Assembly (NCBI RefSeq): GCF_025751575.1
Contig: NZ_JAOWLA010000006.1
Coordinates: forward strand, 1 to 64,000
Direction: 5' to 3'
DNA length: 64,000 bases
DNA from: Albidovulum sediminicola
GTDB taxonomy: Bacteria; Pseudomonadota; Alphaproteobacteria; Rhodobacterales; Rhodobacteraceae
Position numbers and translations under genes: made by a program
Notes under the pieces: generated by a model
Database searches by the model: none
What the model was told of the DNA's origin: nothing
The model's input: the letters and a program-made list of their open reading frames with translations, nothing else
In this document: one piece after another, positions 33,461-41,877 of the stretch
How positions within the stretch are numbered: the first letter of the stretch is position 1
Layout: each line of letters opens with the position of its first letter

Positions 33461-34617
33461 TGTGGCGTAACATTGCCTCCAACTTCCTGTCGATCGCCGT
33501 CGTATTGTTGGTGGTTGTCGTCGGTGTGCTCGCTTGGGGGCAGCGCCAGTACGTCGGCCCCGGGCCCCTTGCCGAGGCGATCTGCTACAAGGTGCCCTCC
33601 GGTGCCAAGCTTTGGCAGGTTGCCGAGGGGTTGGAGGAGAAGGGCGCTGTCACTTCTGCCTATATCTTCAAGGTTGGCGCGGATTACGAGGGGCGGGCCT
33701 CGGGGCTCAAGGCCGGGTCCTATCTGATCCAGCCGGGCACCCCCATGCAGGAGATCATGGGTATCGTCGCGGGCAGCGGGCGGTCGACCTGCGGAACCGA
33801 GATCAACTATCGCATAGGCGTCGCGGCGACCGATGTCCTGGTGCGCGAGCTTGACGCAGTGACGAACCGCTACGTTGAGAAGGTGAAATTCGATCCGGCG
33901 GCCGATGCCGTCCCTCAAGACTATCTCGACATCGCCGAGGATGCCGACACCCGTATCCGGATCACGCTCGCCGAAGGTGTCACAAGCTGGCAGGTCGTCG
34001 AGGCGCTCAAGCGCGCCGAGTTCCTGGCGGGCGAGGTCAAGGAGGTTCCCGCCGAGGGCTACCTTATGCCTGACAGCTACGAGATCAAGCGCGGCGCCTC
34101 GCGCGCGGAGCTTCTGGCGGATATGGAGGAGCGCCAGCGCGCGACCATCGAACGGCTCTGGGCGGAACGCGCAGGCGATCTGCCCTATGACACGCCCGAA
34201 GCGGGGCTGGTCATGGCCTCGATCGTCGAGAAGGAGACCGGGGTGCCGGAGGAGCGCCCAGTGGTGGCAAGCGTCTTCGTCAACCGCCTGCGCCAGGGGA
34301 TGAAGCTGCAGACCGACCCGACCGTCATCTATGGGCTGACCGGTGGCAAATCGGTGCTGGGGCGTGGCCTGCGCCAAAGCGAGTTGAAGAAGGACAACCC
34401 CTACAACACCTACGTGATCGAAGGGCTGCCGCCCACGCCCATCGCCAATCCAGGCGAGGACAGCATCCGCGCCGCGCTGAACCCCGCGCAGAGCGATTAC
34501 CTGTTCTTCGTGGCGGACGGGACAGGCGGGCACGTCTTTGCCAAGACACTCGACGAACATAACCGCAACGTCGCGAAGTGGCGCGAGATCGAGGCGCAGA
34601 AAAGCGACGGCGGCTGA
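33460..34617 (+). CDS. mltG: Endolytic murein transglycosylase MltG
   Basis: A 385-residue protein that cuts nascent peptidoglycan strands and sets glycan chain length. A single N-terminal membrane helix (ASNFLSIAVVLLVVVVGVLAW), a LysM-like segment (ICYKVPSGAKLWQVAEGLEEKG), then the catalytic YceG domain with the essential Glu in MASIVEKETGVPEERP and the conserved VFVNRLRQGMKLQTDPTVIYGL and SPYNTY-like NPYNTYVIEGLPPTPIANPG. Translationally coupled to fabF. Confidence 0.96.
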   Translation: MWRNIASNFLSIAVVLLVVVVGVLAWGQRQYVGPGPLAEAICYKVPSGAKLWQVAEGLEEKGAVTSAYIFKVGADYEGRASGLKAGSYLIQPGTPMQEIMGIVAGSGRSTCGTEINYRIGVAATDVLVRELDAVTNRYVEKVKFDPAADAVPQDYLDIAEDADTRIRITLAEGVTSWQVVEALKRAEFLAGEVKEVPAEGYLMPDSYEIKRGASRAELLADMEERQRATIERLWAERAGDLPYDTPEAGLVMASIVEKETGVPEERPVVASVFVNRLRQGMKLQTDPTVIYGLTGGKSVLGRGLRQSELKKDNPYNTYVIEGLPPTPIANPGEDSIRAALNPAQSDYLFFVADGTGGHVFAKTLDEHNRNVAKWREIEAQKSDGG

Positions 34618-34721
34618 CAGCGCGTTTCCTCCCTGTCGGCGCGGAACTGTGCTAGGGTTGTGCCGAGGGGCGACAGACCGGCACGAAACCCGGCGCGGGC
34701 AGATGCAAGGGGAGGTGCGAA

Positions 34722-35144
34722 ATGTCGACATCTGGAAAATGCTTTTGCGGCGCGGTCGAGCTTGAGGTCTCGGGCGATCCGTTGGGCATGGGCTACTGCC
34801 ACTGCGAGTCCTGTCGGTCGTGGTCGGCGGGTCCGGTGAACGCCTTCACGCTCTGGAAGCCCGAAAACGTCAAGGTCACGAAGGGTGCCGAGAATATTGG
34901 CGCCTTCCAGAAGACGGAGAAGTCGGTCCGCAAGTTCTGCAAGATCTGCGGCGGCCACCTGATGACCGATCACCCGCTATGGGGCGTCGTCGATGTTTAT
35001 GCGGCGACCGTGCCCGGGGTGGCCTTCACGCCCGGTGTCCACGTCAATTACCAGGAGACGGTGCTGCGCATGCCGGACGGGTTGCCGAAGATGCGCGACT
35101 TCCCAGCCGAACTCGGGGGGTCGGGCGAAACGCTACCTGACTAG
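34722..35144 (+). CDS. GFA-family zinc protein
   Basis: A 140-residue protein of the GFA family (named after the glutathione-dependent formaldehyde-activating enzyme). Metal-ligand cysteines are in KCFCGAVELEV, YCHCESCR and KICGGHL. Most members have no proven activity. Start ATG 34722 has AGGGGAGG upstream. It stands between mltG and the GTA cluster, unrelated to either by function. Confidence 0.88.
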   Translation: MSTSGKCFCGAVELEVSGDPLGMGYCHCESCRSWSAGPVNAFTLWKPENVKVTKGAENIGAFQKTEKSVRKFCKICGGHLMTDHPLWGVVDVYAATVPGVAFTPGVHVNYQETVLRMPDGLPKMRDFPAELGGSGETLPD

Positions 35145-35169
35145 GTGGCGCCCCGGGCGCGAAATGCAG

Positions 35170-35185
35170 TTAATGAGGGGTTAAC
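35170..35185 (+). promoter_or_regulatory. CtrA-type binding site upstream of the GTA cluster
   Basis: TTAA-TGAGGGG-TTAAC: exact match to the alphaproteobacterial CtrA consensus TTAA-N7-TTAAC. It lies 40 bases upstream of the -35 of the promoter at 35225 and about 190 bases before g1. CtrA is known to be needed for GTA gene expression in Rhodobacterales. Confidence 0.7.
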
Positions 35186-35224
35186 GCAGCGCGCTCTAAC
35201 GCTCTGATATAAAATGGATTTCTC

Positions 35225-35253
35225 TTGACTTCCCGAACGGTCCAATGTATACC
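35225..35253 (+). promoter_or_regulatory. Sigma70-type promoter of the GTA cluster
   Basis: TTGACT (35225-35230), 17-base spacer, TATACC (35248-35253), the strongest promoter match near the cluster. Transcription would begin near 35260, giving a leader of about 100 bases before g1. A GC hairpin-rich section (GGGGTGATCCCCCGGGGCCGC) lies within the leader. Confidence 0.72.
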
Positions 35254-35358
35254 TTCGGGCATGCTAGAAGAAGTGGGCGAGCGGCACAGGGGTGATCCCC
35301 CGGGGCCGCTTTTCCATTTTGCTCGTGCGGATCGGCATGAGAGGCGGACCAAGACCTG

Positions 35359-35676
35359 ATGACATTGAGGTTTACGGCGGAAGAGCCGGCTGCGCGTTCC
35401 ATGATCGCGCAGGCGCAGATGTTGTTCGCAACGACGGTATCGGAGCTGGAGGCTCTGATCCGGCGGATGAACAGCGGGGAATGGGATGGCAAGGGGGCCA
35501 GCGTTGCGTCGGAGTTGCGCAAGGCCCTTGCGCTGTTTCTGGAGGAGAACAACCGGATTGCAAGACTCAGCAAAGAGCAGTCGGGGGTCGCTTACGACTA
35601 CGCGCTCGACTTCGATGCCGCACGGATTGAGATCGGCCGCCGCCTGGCTTGCCTGCGCGACGCCGGAGGTGGTTGA
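35359..35676 (+). CDS. GTA g1: small terminase subunit
   Basis: A 105-residue, mostly helical protein (AQAQMLFATTVSELEALIRRMNSGEWDGKGASVASELRKALALFLEENNRIARL) in the position and with the size of g1 in RcGTA, shown there to act as the small terminase (TerS) that recruits DNA for headful packaging. It precedes the large terminase gene by 7 bases. The Shine-Dalgarno sequence is weak. Assignment rests on position, size and helical character. Confidence 0.85.
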   Translation: MTLRFTAEEPAARSMIAQAQMLFATTVSELEALIRRMNSGEWDGKGASVASELRKALALFLEENNRIARLSKEQSGVAYDYALDFDAARIEIGRRLACLRDAGGG

Positions 35677-35683
35677 GGAGTTC

Positions 35684-36967
35684 ATGGCGGGGCTGAGCGA
35701 GGGTGCGCTTATGTCGTTGCCCTGGCTCTTCGAATTCTGGGCGCTGCCGCATCAGTTGCCACCCGAGGGTGCCTGGAAGACCTGGGTGATCATGGGGGGG
35801 CGGGGCGCGGGCAAGACGCGCGCGGGCGCCGAGTGGGTGCGCGCCGAGGTCGAGGGGCCGCGCCCCCTCGACCCGGGCCGGTCGAAGCGGGTGGCCCTGG
35901 TCGGCGAGACGATCGAGCAGGCGCGCGAGGTCATGATCTTCGGCGACAGCGGCATCATCGCCTGTTCGCCCCCGGATCGCAAACCTGTTTGGGAGGCGAC
36001 GCGCAAACGCCTGGTCTGGCCGAACGGCGCGGTTGCGCAGGTCTTTTCGGCGCATGAGCCTGAGGCCTTGCGGGGCCCGCAATTCGACGCGGCCTGGGTG
36101 GACGAACTGGCAAAGTGGAAGCGCGCAGAGGAGGCTTGGGACATGCTCCAGTTCGCGCTGCGCCTGGGCTCGCATCCGCGGCAGGTGGTGACAACGACGC
36201 CCAGGAATGTCGGTGCGCTGAAGGCGATCCTCAACAACCCCTCGACGGTCATCACACATGCACCGACCGAGGCGAACAAGGCGCATCTCGCCGCGTCGTT
36301 CCTGGCGGAGGTACAGGCGCGCTATGCGGGCACAAGGCTTGGACGGCAGGAGCTTGCCGGCGAGTTGCTGGAGGACGTGGAGGGCGCCCTTTGGACTACC
36401 GCGATGATCGAGGCGGGGCGCAAGGAGCCGCCGGAGCGGTTTTCCCGTATCGTCGTCGCGGTCGATCCGGCGGTTTCTGGCAAGAGCGGCGCGGATGAAT
36501 GCGGGATCGTGGTGGCAGGTGCAGTCACGGAGGGGCCGCCGGAAACCTGGCGGGCCTGGGTGCTTGAGGACGCGAGCCTTTCGGGCTCGCCCCTGCAGTG
36601 GGCGGAGGCCGCGGTCGCCGCCTTTCGCCGGCACGGGGCGGACCGGCTGGTCGCGGAGGTGAACCAGGGCGGTAAGCTCGTCGAAAGCGTGGTCCGGCAA
36701 GTCGACCCGCTGGTCCCCTATCGGGGCGTCTCGGCGTCGGCGGGCAAGGCGGTGCGGGCGGAGCCGGTCGCGGCGCTCTATGAGCAGGGCCGGGTGCACC
36801 ATGTGCGTGGGCTGAACCGGCTGGAGGATCAGATGTGCCGGATGACGGTTTTCGGCTATGAGGGGCGCGGCAGCCCGGACCGTGCCGATGCGCTGGTCTG
36901 GGCGTTGAGCGAGCTGCTTTTGGAACCGGCACGCGGGTGGCGACGGCCACAGGTGCGCAGCCTTTAG
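35684..36967 (+). CDS. GTA g2: large terminase (packaging ATPase/nuclease)
   Basis: A 427-residue motor protein. Walker A is GGRGAGKTRAGAEW; Walker B with catalytic Glu is FDAAWVDELAKW; the nuclease domain has acidic clusters in VAVDPAVSGKSGADECGI, LVAEVNQGG and SPDRADALVWALSELLL. It packages ~4 kb pieces of host DNA non-specifically into GTA heads. Start ATG 35684 (GAGGAG 3-4 bases upstream); a downstream ATG at 35711 is possible. It is followed by a dispersed repeat, then g3. Confidence 0.95.
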   Translation: MAGLSEGALMSLPWLFEFWALPHQLPPEGAWKTWVIMGGRGAGKTRAGAEWVRAEVEGPRPLDPGRSKRVALVGETIEQAREVMIFGDSGIIACSPPDRKPVWEATRKRLVWPNGAVAQVFSAHEPEALRGPQFDAAWVDELAKWKRAEEAWDMLQFALRLGSHPRQVVTTTPRNVGALKAILNNPSTVITHAPTEANKAHLAASFLAEVQARYAGTRLGRQELAGELLEDVEGALWTTAMIEAGRKEPPERFSRIVVAVDPAVSGKSGADECGIVVAGAVTEGPPETWRAWVLEDASLSGSPLQWAEAAVAAFRRHGADRLVAEVNQGGKLVESVVRQVDPLVPYRGVSASAGKAVRAEPVAALYEQGRVHHVRGLNRLEDQMCRMTVFGYEGRGSPDRADALVWALSELLLEPARGWRRPQVRSL

Positions 36968-36990
36968 GCGGCTCGTCGGGCGGCGAGGCC

Positions 36991-37041
36991 GGGGGTTTCA
37001 CACCCCCGGACTCCCGTGGAGTATTTGGGCCAAAGTGAAGG
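36991..37041 (+). repeat. Dispersed hairpin/TATTTG repeat, copy 2, between g2 and g3
   Basis: GGGGGTTTCACACCCCC hairpin, then GGACTCCCGTGGAG, TATTTGGGCCAA and AGTGAAGG. It matches copies at 18622-18670 and 59077-59130 in order of parts. It lies in the 129-base gap between the terminase and portal genes, where its hairpin may trim or attenuate the message. Confidence 0.75.
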
Positions 37042-37096
37042 ATGAACCGCCAGCAGAGCGGTTTGTCTGGCCGTTTCATCAGACAGGAGATCGCGG

Positions 37097-38269
37097 ATGG
37101 CGTGGAATTTCTTCCGGCGCGCGACCGAGACCGTGCCGGAGCGCAAGGCCTCGGCCACGGGGCGGGTCGTGGCCTGGGGCACAGCGGGGCGCGTGGCGTG
37201 GAGCCCGCGCGACACGGTGAGCCTGACGAGGACCGGTTTTGCGGGGAATCCGGTCGGCTTTCGGGCGGTGAAGTTGATCGCGGAGGCGGCAGCGGCCTTG
37301 CCGCTGGTGTGTCAGGATCGGGAACGACGGTATGACGCCCATCCGGTCGTGGACCTGATGCGGCGCCCGAACCCCGGCCAGGGGCGGGCCGAGCTGTTCG
37401 AGGCGCTTTACGGCCAGCTGCTTCTGAGCGGGAACGGCTATTTGGAGGCCGTGGGGCCGGGCGGGTTGCCGCGGGAGCTTCACGTCCTGCGCTCTGACCG
37501 GATGGCGGTGGTGCCGGGCGTCGATGGCTGGCCTGTGGCCTATGATTATGCGGTGGGCGGCCGCAAGCACCGCTTCGACATGACGGGGCCTGTCGATCCG
37601 GTCTGCCACATCCGCAGCTTCCATCCGCAGGATGACCACTATGGTCTATCGCCGCTTCAGGCCGCTGCGGTGGCCATCGACGTGCATAATAGTGCCTCGG
37701 CCTGGTCAAAGGCGCTTCTGGACAATGCCGCGCGGCCTTCGGGCGCGATTGTCTACCGCGGCGTGGATGGGCAGGGGAGCCTGTCATCGGACCAGTATGA
37801 CCGGTTGGTGAGCGAGATGGAGGCGCATCATCAGGGCGCGCGCAATGCCGGGCGGCCGATGTTGCTGGAGGGGGGGCTGGACTGGAAACCGATGGGCTTC
37901 AGCCCCTCGGACATGGAATTCCAAAAGACGAAGGAAGCGGCGGCGCGAGAGATCGCGGTGGCCTTCGGGGTGCCGCCGATGCTGCTGGGTATTCCGGGCG
38001 ATGCGACCTATGCCAACTATCAGGAGGCGAACCGCGGGTTCTATCGCCTCACCGTCCTGCCGTTGGCGACGCGGGTGGCGGCGGCGGTCGGGTACTGGCT
38101 ATCGACCCATCTGGGCGAGCAGGTGGAGTTGCGCCCGGATCTGGACCAGGTTCCCGCGCTCGCGGCCGAGCGGGACCAGCAGTGGAAGCGGGTCGGAGAG
38201 GCCGATTTCCTGAGCCAAGGCGAAAAACGCGCCATCCTGGGCCTGCCGCCGTTGGCGGAGGGCGTCTGA
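37097..38269 (+). CDS. GTA g3: portal protein (HK97-type)
   Basis: A 390-residue protein of the phage HK97 portal family, forming the dodecameric DNA entry pore. VSLTRTGFAGNPVGFRAVKLIAEAAAALPL, HPVVDLMRRPNPGQGRAELFEALYGQLLLSGNGYLE and FGVPPMLLGIPGDATYANYQEANRGFYRLTVLPL are typical landmarks. ATG 37097; GACAGGAG lies about 7 bases before it. One codon gap-free join with g3.5. Confidence 0.95.
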   Translation: MAWNFFRRATETVPERKASATGRVVAWGTAGRVAWSPRDTVSLTRTGFAGNPVGFRAVKLIAEAAAALPLVCQDRERRYDAHPVVDLMRRPNPGQGRAELFEALYGQLLLSGNGYLEAVGPGGLPRELHVLRSDRMAVVPGVDGWPVAYDYAVGGRKHRFDMTGPVDPVCHIRSFHPQDDHYGLSPLQAAAVAIDVHNSASAWSKALLDNAARPSGAIVYRGVDGQGSLSSDQYDRLVSEMEAHHQGARNAGRPMLLEGGLDWKPMGFSPSDMEFQKTKEAAAREIAVAFGVPPMLLGIPGDATYANYQEANRGFYRLTVLPLATRVAAAVGYWLSTHLGEQVELRPDLDQVPALAAERDQQWKRVGEADFLSQGEKRAILGLPPLAEGV

Positions 38270-38270
38270 G

Positions 38271-38504
38271 GTGGCGTCAGGGTCGCGATACCTGAAGGAG
38301 CCTTTCGAATGCGCCCATGAGCATCGGTTCGAGACCACCGAAAGGATCATGGCCTTGCAGTTCGAAACCGTCGAGCGGCGGCTCGAGCGGATCGAGGCCA
38401 TGATCGAGGGCGTGGAGCGGCGCCTGTGGATGACGGTCTTCGGGGTCGTCGGCGTGATCCTGAGCCAGGCGGCGCAGTCGATACTGGAATTCGGGACAAG
38501 GTAG
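38271..38504 (+). CDS. GTA g3.5: head formation accessory protein
   Basis: A 77-residue protein (GTG start 38271 directly after the g3 stop). It has an amphipathic coiled-coil-like helix (FETTERIMALQFETVERRLERIEAMIEGVERRLW) and a C-terminal membrane-like helix (MTVFGVVGVILSQAAQSILEF). It corresponds in position to the small RcGTA g3.5 product required for head assembly. Function otherwise unclear. Confidence 0.8.
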   Translation: MASGSRYLKEPFECAHEHRFETTERIMALQFETVERRLERIEAMIEGVERRLWMTVFGVVGVILSQAAQSILEFGTR

Positions 38505-38513
38505 GAAAGCCAG

Positions 38514-39071
38514 ATGATGAGTTTGGACTATGGGCTGGAGACGAAGTTCTGCCGGCTCGACGCGGATGTCGCGCTGACGGACGGGTGCCGGATCGAGGGC
38601 TATGCCTCTCTGTTCGGGCTGGCCGATCAGGGGGGGGATGTGGTGACGGCCGGCGCCTATCGCCGGTCGTTGGACCGGCTGAAGGAGGCGGGGCGCGCGG
38701 TCAAGATGCTGTGGCAGCACGACCCGGCACAGCCGATCGGCGTCTGGGACGAGATTGCCGAGGACGCGCGGGGCCTGAAGGTCAAGGGACGTATTCTGAC
38801 CGAGGTCGAGAAGGGCCGCGAGGCCGCGGCGCTACTGGCGGCGGGTGCCATCGATGGTTTGTCGATCGGTTACCGCACGGTCACGGCAGAGCGGGATGCG
38901 AAGGGCCAGCGGCTTCTTCGTGAGGTGGAGCTTTGGGAGGTGTCCCTGGTCACCTTCCCGATGCTTCCCGAGGCGCGGGTGGCGGCCAAGGGGGATACCC
39001 CGGCGGATGCCGTTTTGCGTGAACTGGCGGCGGCCTTCGAGGACGCGCGCCGGATGCTGGTGGGCGACTAG
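38514..39071 (+). CDS. GTA g4: prohead maturation protease
   Basis: A 185-residue HK97-type serine protease that trims the capsid protein during assembly. IEGYASLFGLADQGGDVVTAGAY, the catalytic His in MLWQHDPAQPIGVWDEI and the catalytic Ser in IDGLSIGYRTVTAE are present, followed by VSLVTFPMLPEARV. Starts at ATG 38514 (AGGAAAG 6 bases before); another ATG follows immediately. Confidence 0.94.
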   Translation: MMSLDYGLETKFCRLDADVALTDGCRIEGYASLFGLADQGGDVVTAGAYRRSLDRLKEAGRAVKMLWQHDPAQPIGVWDEIAEDARGLKVKGRILTEVEKGREAAALLAAGAIDGLSIGYRTVTAERDAKGQRLLREVELWEVSLVTFPMLPEARVAAKGDTPADAVLRELAAAFEDARRMLVGD

Positions 39072-39107
39072 CCCCCCAGAAGGCCAACCCTGACTTGAGG
39101 TGATGGG

Positions 39108-40316
39108 ATGACGAAGACCGAGACGAAGGCTCGGGCCGGGGAAGGCGTGTCCGACGCTCCGGCCGAGGCGGTGAAAGCCGCGCTGCAAGGGTTCCTGAGC
39201 GAGTTCAAGAGCTTGCAGGATGACGTGAAATCGAAGTTGCAACAACAGGAAGAGCGACTGACCATGCTGGATCGCAAATCTTACGCCGCCGGACATTCCT
39301 TCGGGCGCCCGGCGCTTTCCACCGCCGTCGATCTCGACGCGCCGCACAAGAAGGCCTTTGCCGCCTATCTGCGCTCGGGTGACGACGACGCGCTGCGCGG
39401 GCTGGCGCTTGAGGGCAAGGCCCTCAACACCCAGGTGAATGCCGAGGGCGGGTTCCTGGTGGACCCCGAAACGTCGGACCGCATCCGTGGGGTCCTGAAG
39501 TCGATGGCTTCGATCCGCTCGATCGCCAATGTCGTGAATGTCGAGGCGTCGAGCTTTGACGTGCTGGTCGACCACACCGACATGGGCTCGGGCTGGGCGA
39601 CGGAAACCGGCACGCTGTCGGAAAGCGGCACGCCGCAGATCGACCGCATCTCGATCCCGCTGCATGAGCTTGCGGCGATGCCCAAGGCCAGCCAGCGGCT
39701 GCTGGATGACAGCGCCTTCGACATCGAGGGTTGGCTGGCGGGGCGAATCGCCGACAGGTTCGCCCGTGCCGAGGCTCAGGCCTTTGTCTTGGGCGACGGG
39801 ATCGACAAGCCGAAGGGCTTCCTGACCCATACCGCTGTCGATGACGGTGTCTGGGCCTGGGGGGCGCTGGGCTACGTTGCGACCGGGGCGGCGGGCGATT
39901 TCGCGCCGACCAATGCCTCTGATGCGATCGTGGACCTCGTCTATGCGCTGAACGCGGAGTACCGGGCGAATGCGACCTTCGTGATGAACTCGAAAACCGC
40001 GGGGGCGGTCCGCAAGATGAAGGATGCCGACGGCCGCTTCCTGTGGTCTGACGGGCTTCAGGCGGGGGAACCGGCCCGGCTGATGGGCTACCCGGTTCTG
40101 ATCGCCGAGGACATGCCCGACATCGGCGCGGATGCCCATGCCATCGCCTTCGGCGACTTCCACAACGGCTACACCATCGCCGAGCGTCCGGACATGCGGG
40201 TGCTGCGCGATCCGTTCTCGGCAAAGCCGCACGTCCTCTTCTACGCCTCCAAGCGCGTGGGGGGCGATGTGAGCGACTTCGCGGCGATCAAGCTTCTGAA
40301 ATTCGCCGTGTCGTAA
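39108..40316 (+). CDS. GTA g5: major capsid protein
   Basis: A 402-residue HK97-fold capsid protein. The first ~80 residues are a helical delta domain (VKAALQGFLSEFKSLQDDVKSKLQQQEERL) removed by the g4 protease. The mature part shows KALNTQVNAEGGFLVDPETSDRIRG, PQIDRISIPLHELAAMPKASQRLLDDSAFDIEGWL, NSKTAGAVRKMKDADGRFLW and ADVGADAHAIAFGDF-type strands. It is the most abundant structural protein; two hairpins follow in the g5-g6 gap. Confidence 0.96.
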   Translation: MTKTETKARAGEGVSDAPAEAVKAALQGFLSEFKSLQDDVKSKLQQQEERLTMLDRKSYAAGHSFGRPALSTAVDLDAPHKKAFAAYLRSGDDDALRGLALEGKALNTQVNAEGGFLVDPETSDRIRGVLKSMASIRSIANVVNVEASSFDVLVDHTDMGSGWATETGTLSESGTPQIDRISIPLHELAAMPKASQRLLDDSAFDIEGWLAGRIADRFARAEAQAFVLGDGIDKPKGFLTHTAVDDGVWAWGALGYVATGAAGDFAPTNASDAIVDLVYALNAEYRANATFVMNSKTAGAVRKMKDADGRFLWSDGLQAGEPARLMGYPVLIAEDMPDIGADAHAIAFGDFHNGYTIAERPDMRVLRDPFSAKPHVLFYASKRVGGDVSDFAAIKLLKFAVS

Positions 40317-40333
40317 GACGCGTGTGAATGGGT

Positions 40334-40415
40334 CGAGCGGCAACGCTCGGCCCGGATGGGCGCGGGGGATACCCGGTCGATGCCGTCTAGCTGCTCCCTC
40401 CGTCCGAGCGGCATC
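40334..40415 (+). other. Two RNA hairpins between g5 and g6
   Basis: Hairpin 1: CGAGCG-GCAA-CGCTCG (40334-40349), with a GNRA tetraloop and possible extra outer pairs. Hairpin 2: GATGCCG/CGGCATC (40379-40415). No T-run follows, so they are more likely to protect the 3' end of the abundant capsid message or slow read-through than to end transcription. Confidence 0.5.
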
Positions 40416-40467
40416 GGATCGCCTCGCGCCCTCCTTTCAGGATGGAGTAGACTTTCGGAGATTTTCC

Positions 40468-41064
40468 ATGATGCTGAGCGAGTTGAGCCCGGTCGCGCAG
40501 GCCGCGCTGCCGGTGCAGGCTTTCAAGGATCACCTCAGGCTTGGCACCGGCTTTGCCGACGACGGTGCAGAAGATGCGCTGGCCGAGGCCTATCTGCGCG
40601 CGGCGCTGGCGGCGATCGAGGGCCGGATTGGCAAGGCGATCCTGACGCGCGACTTCCGGCTTGAGTTGTCGGATTGGCGTGACGACTGGGCGCAGGCGCT
40701 GCCGGTCGCGCCGGTTTCGGCGATCGTTTCGGTCGCGCTTCGCGACGATGCCGGCGCCGTCGAAACGGTTGATGCAGGCCGCTACGCGCTGGAGCGTGAT
40801 GCCCATCGGCCGCGGCTGAAGGCGGTGGGTTCCTATCTGCCCGGAGTTCCCGCGGGCGGCACGGTCGAGGTGGTCTTCACGGCGGGGTTCGGTTCCGCTT
40901 GGGCCGACGTGCCGCCCGATCTTGCGCAAGCGATCTTTCTGCTTGCTGCCGAATATCACGAGCATCGGCACGACACCGAAAGGCGCCAGGCTATCCCTCT
41001 GGGGATTGCGGCGCTGATCGAGCGCTGGCGCAATGTGCGTGTGCTCGGCGGGGGCGCGGCATGA
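40468..41064 (+). CDS. GTA g6: head-tail adaptor
   Basis: A 198-residue protein of the phage gp6-like head-tail connector family: the start FKDHLRLG...DALAEAYLRAALAAIEGRIGKAI and the C-terminal PPDLAQAIFLLAAEYHEHR are typical. It forms the ring below the portal. Two consecutive ATG codons (40468, 40471) could start it, with CGGAG upstream. It overlaps g7 by 4 bases. Confidence 0.92.
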   Translation: MMLSELSPVAQAALPVQAFKDHLRLGTGFADDGAEDALAEAYLRAALAAIEGRIGKAILTRDFRLELSDWRDDWAQALPVAPVSAIVSVALRDDAGAVETVDAGRYALERDAHRPRLKAVGSYLPGVPAGGTVEVVFTAGFGSAWADVPPDLAQAIFLLAAEYHEHRHDTERRQAIPLGIAALIERWRNVRVLGGGAA

Positions 41065-41399
41065 AACCGCTGAGGTTGAACCGACGGCTGGTGCTGGAAG
41101 AGGCGGCGCGGCTGCCCGATGGGGCAGGCGGCTACGCGACGGTATGGGAGGCCAGGGGCATTCTTTGGGCTGCCGTTGAGGCAGGCTCCGGTCGAGAGCG
41201 GGCCGGGGAGTTCGTGACCGTCTCTACCGTCACCTATCGCATCACGGTACGCGCCGCGCCCATCGGCTCGCCGCGGCGCCCGAGACCCGAACAGCGCCTG
41301 CGGGACGGCGCGCGCGTCTTCAGGATCGCTGCCGTCGCCGAGGATGACCCGGACGGGCACTATCTGACCTGCTTCGCGCAAGAGGAGCTTCTGGCATGA
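41061..41399 (+). CDS. GTA g7: head-tail stopper
   Basis: A 112-residue protein of the phage head-tail adaptor/stopper family (MKPLRLNRRLVLEEAARLPDGAGGYATVWEARGILWAAVEAGSGRE... small beta-barrel core with LRDGARVFRIAAVAEDDPDGHYLTCFAQEEL). It closes the portal channel after packaging. Four-base overlaps link it to g6 and g8, an indication of translational coupling. Confidence 0.92.
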   Translation: MKPLRLNRRLVLEEAARLPDGAGGYATVWEARGILWAAVEAGSGRERAGEFVTVSTVTYRITVRAAPIGSPRRPRPEQRLRDGARVFRIAAVAEDDPDGHYLTCFAQEELLA

Positions 41400-41803
41400 G
41401 CTACGCAATGGCGGCGGCGCTTCAGACGGCGGTCTATGCGCGGCTGGCGGGGGATGGCGCACTTGGCGCTTTGGTTCCCGGGGCGATCTACGACGCAGCC
41501 CCGCCGGGCACGGCGGCGGGCACCTATATCTCGCTTGGGCCTGAGGATGCGCGCGACGCGTCCGATCAGGTGGGGCGCGGGGCGTTTCACGAATTCGTCG
41601 TTTCGGTCGTGACGGATGCTGCGGGTTTTCAGACCGCGAAGCTGGTCGCGGCGGCGGTGTCGGACGCTTTGGACGGCGCGCCACTTGTCCTTTCGCGGGG
41701 GCGGCTTGTCGGGCTCTGGTTTCTGCGTGCCCGCGCCCGGCGGGTCGAGGAGGCGGACGTGCGCCGGATTGACCTGACCTTCCGCGCGCGGGTCGAGGAG
41801 TAG
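41396..41803 (+). CDS. GTA g8: tail terminator (DUF3168)
   Basis: A 135-residue DUF3168 protein. AMAAALQTAVYARLAGDGALGALV and the middle TYISLGPEDARDAS with HEFVVSVVTDA are characteristic. Its hexamer caps the tail tube and joins it to the head. Overlaps g7 by 4 bases. Confidence 0.92.
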   Translation: MSYAMAAALQTAVYARLAGDGALGALVPGAIYDAAPPGTAAGTYISLGPEDARDASDQVGRGAFHEFVVSVVTDAAGFQTAKLVAAAVSDALDGAPLVLSRGRLVGLWFLRARARRVEEADVRRIDLTFRARVEE

Positions 41804-41877
41804 GCGCAGGGCGGTTCTCGCCCGCGCAGGTTTATCGGGGGAGGCAGACCCCCACCATCATCAATCGGAGACCGGAC

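Noticed and set aside
33115-34731. A 538-codon open frame antisense to fabF and mltG
   Set aside because: Shadow of two conserved genes; no domain or ribosome-binding site.
38832-40343. A 503-codon open frame antisense to the capsid gene
   Set aside because: Codon-bias shadow of g5; composition atypical of real proteins.
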